Assembly: GCA_025642075.2 (NCBI GenBank)
Contig: JAODUO010001073.1
Span: forward strand, 222,501-286,500
Length of the DNA: 64,000 nt
Origin: Ridgeia piscesae
Taxonomy: Eukaryota > Annelida > Polychaeta > Sabellida > Siboglinidae
Direction: 5' to 3'
Part shown: positions 62,346-64,000 of the stretch, piece by piece
Position numbering within the stretch: position 1 is the first letter of the stretch
How the letters are laid out: every line of letters begins with the position of its first letter
Notes under the pieces: model-generated
What the model saw: the letters and a program-made list of their open reading frames with translations, nothing else
What the model was told of the DNA's origin: nothing
The model's database searches: none
Translations under genes and position numbers: made by a program

Positions 62346-62582
62346 CCTGCACTTCTTGTTATGTTAATGAAATCGAAGATGACCCTCTCTGTCATGAAAA
62401 TCCAAGTTTTGTTTACTAAGAATAAGGACGTGTTTACATAGCATTACTTTTAAAAAAAAACTTTGTATATATTTGTAACATGTATAACCTGCAGAGGGTG
62501 TTTTAAATTTCACAAATAAAATACAAACAATTTGTATATAAGCACATAACCATAATTCAGTGTCATTGTGCTTTGTCAGCAG

Positions 62583-62649
62583 GGCAGCCCCGGCGAATGA
62601 CATGCGCAGTGCATGTAGTAAACTCTACACTACGACCAACTACACACAG
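62583..62649 (+). CDS. NAV: Last visible exon, seed of the 32-bp array
   Basis: The acceptor TTGTCAGCAG opens a 67-nt exon entered in phase 2, completing the Thr codon left by the previous exon, then AAPANDMRSACSKLYTTTNY and TQ. It leaves in phase 0 at CAG|GTAAAC. Phase agreement and the CpG-rich left half support it. Its last 32 nt (62618-62649) equal the tandem unit that follows, so the donor site recurs many times. Using a later copy would read through VNSTL to a TGA. The internal GTAAAC at 62618 is itself a possible donor. Confidence 0.6.
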
Positions 62650-64000
62650 GTAAACTCTACACTATGATCAATTACACACAGGTAAACTCTACACTATGAT
62701 CAATTACACACAGGTAAACTCTACACTACGATCAATTACATACAGGTAAACTCTACACTATGATCAATTACACACAGGTAAACTCTACACTACGATCAAT
62801 TACATACAGGTAAACTCTACACTACGATCAATTACACACAGGTAAACTCTACACTATGATCAATTACAGTCAGGTAAACTCTACACTACGATCAATTACA
62901 CACAGGTAAACTCTACACTACAATCAATTACACACAGGTAAACTCTACACTACGATCAATTACACACAGGTAAACTCTACACTACGATCAATTACACACA
63001 GGTAAACTCTACACTACAATCAATTACACACAGGTAAACTCTACAACCAACTACACACAGGTAAACTCTACACTACAACCAACTACACACAGGTAAACTC
63101 TACAACCAACTACACACAGGTAAACTCTACACTACAACCAACTACACACAAGTAAACTACTACACTACAACCAACTACACACAGGTAAACTATACATTAC
63201 AACCAACTACACACAGGTAAACTCTACATTACAACCAACTACACACAAGTAAACTATACATTACAACCAACTACACACAGGTAAACTCTACATTACAACC
63301 AACTACACACAAGTAAACTATACATTACAACCAACTCACACAGGTAAACTCTACATTACAACCAACTACACACAGGTAAACTATACATTACAACCAACTA
63401 CACACAGGTAAACTCTACATTACAACCAACTACACACAGGTAAACTCTACATTACAACCAACTACACACAGGTAAACTATACATTACAACCAACTACACA
63501 CAGGTAAACTCTACATTACAACCAACTACACACAGGTAAACTATACACTACAACCAACTACACACAGGTAAACTCTACATTACAACCAACTACACACAGG
63601 TAAACTCTACATTACAACCAACTACACACAGGTAAACTATACATTACAACCAACTTCACACAGGTAAACTCTACATTACAACCAACTTCACACAGGTAAA
63701 CTATACATTACAACCAACTTCACACAGGTAAACTCTACATTACAACCAACTACACACAGGTAAACTCTACATTACAACCAACTTCACACAGGTAAACTCT
63801 ACATTACAACCAACTACACACAGGTAAACTATACATTACAACCAACTTCACACAGGTAAACTATACATTACAACCAACTACACACAGGTAAACTCTACAT
63901 TACAACCAACTACACACAGGTAAACTATACATTACAACCAACTACACACAGGTAAACTCTACACTACAACCAACTACACACAGGTAAACTCTACACTACA
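62618..64000. repeat. 32-bp minisatellite built on a 5' splice site, about 43 copies to the window edge
   Basis: The unit begins GTAAACTCTACACTACAACC and ends AACTACACACAG, so each junction reads CACACAG|GTAAAC. The first unit lies inside the coding exon and the rest fill the following intron. Early units (to about 63030) have TACGATCAATTAC, and later ones have TTACAACCAACT(A/T)C. A few units are short by about 5 bp. The array continues past 64000. Confidence 0.97.

Larger units (their letters stand above)
5013..62649 (+). other. NAV: Neuron navigator-like gene locus (5' part, runs off the right edge)
   Basis: This entry spans the only gene I can support. Exons were found as open segments with a pyrimidine tract plus AG on the left and GT(A/G)AGT-like donors on the right, and were joined by phase. 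The joined CH exons give a domain resembling neuron navigators: WAN near the start, DG..LA.I in the middle, then VDV, HGVDLQGVTA and GNLK. Navigators are large cytoskeletal proteins acting in axon guidance and cell migration, with an N-terminal CH domain, a Ser-rich middle and a C-terminal AAA module. Only the CH domain and the start of the low-complexity middle lie here. From the first CH exon onward about 419 codons are visible, assuming one missing base is restored at 21724-21727. Assignment to the family is by remembered motif similarity, not a search. Another CH-domain protein is possible but less likely. Confidence 0.75.

Overview
The window looks like part of a nuclear genome from an intron-rich bilaterian invertebrate, most likely a lophotrochozoan such as a mollusc (inference). 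There are no operons or bacterial-style genes. Coding sequence is confined to short exons with GT-AG borders, separated by introns of up to about 31 kb. Much of the non-coding DNA is minisatellite, microsatellite and SINE-like sequence. CpG is common in the first ~13 kb and becomes sparse afterwards, as in methylated invertebrate gene bodies.

I can support one gene, on the + strand, running off the right edge. Joined exons from 21680 to 62649 encode a calponin-homology (CH) domain followed by a low-complexity Ser/Pro/Gly/Tyr-rich region. The CH domain resembles that of the neuron navigator family (vertebrate NAV2/NAV3, Drosophila sickie, C. elegans unc-53). The shared features are a WAN motif near its start, a DG..LA.I segment, and an HGVDLQGVTA...GNLK segment near its end. 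Intron phases agree at every junction except one. The first CH exon (21680-21793) appears to lack one base within a short C run, which breaks the reading frame.

Three candidate 5' ends exist. First coding exons at 5013-5111 and 17535-17927 both end in phase 0, matching the first CH exon. A short exon at 44105-44177 ends in phase 1, matching the second CH exon, and would bypass the broken exon. The distal AAA-type region expected of a navigator would lie beyond the window.

Region by region: 1-5012 is CpG-rich upstream flank with a 47-bp minisatellite and a CTCF-like site. 5112-17534 holds a 36-bp minisatellite rich in TGACGTAC, a cruciform-like palindrome, SINE-like copies and a long inverted repeat. 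17928-21679 is AT-rich with SINE-like sequence. 21794-52914 is a giant intron with a 2.6-kb 21-bp array, a near-perfect 30-bp array, a 31-bp array, a LINE-like remnant, an internal candidate first exon, and a 12-bp array lying between TA microsatellites. 52915-62649 carries nine closely spaced exons, with minisatellites in several introns. 62618-64000 is a 32-bp minisatellite in which each unit repeats the 5' splice site of the last exon.

The long open reading frames in this window are read-through of minisatellites whose units are multiples of 3 bp. I do not regard them as proteins.
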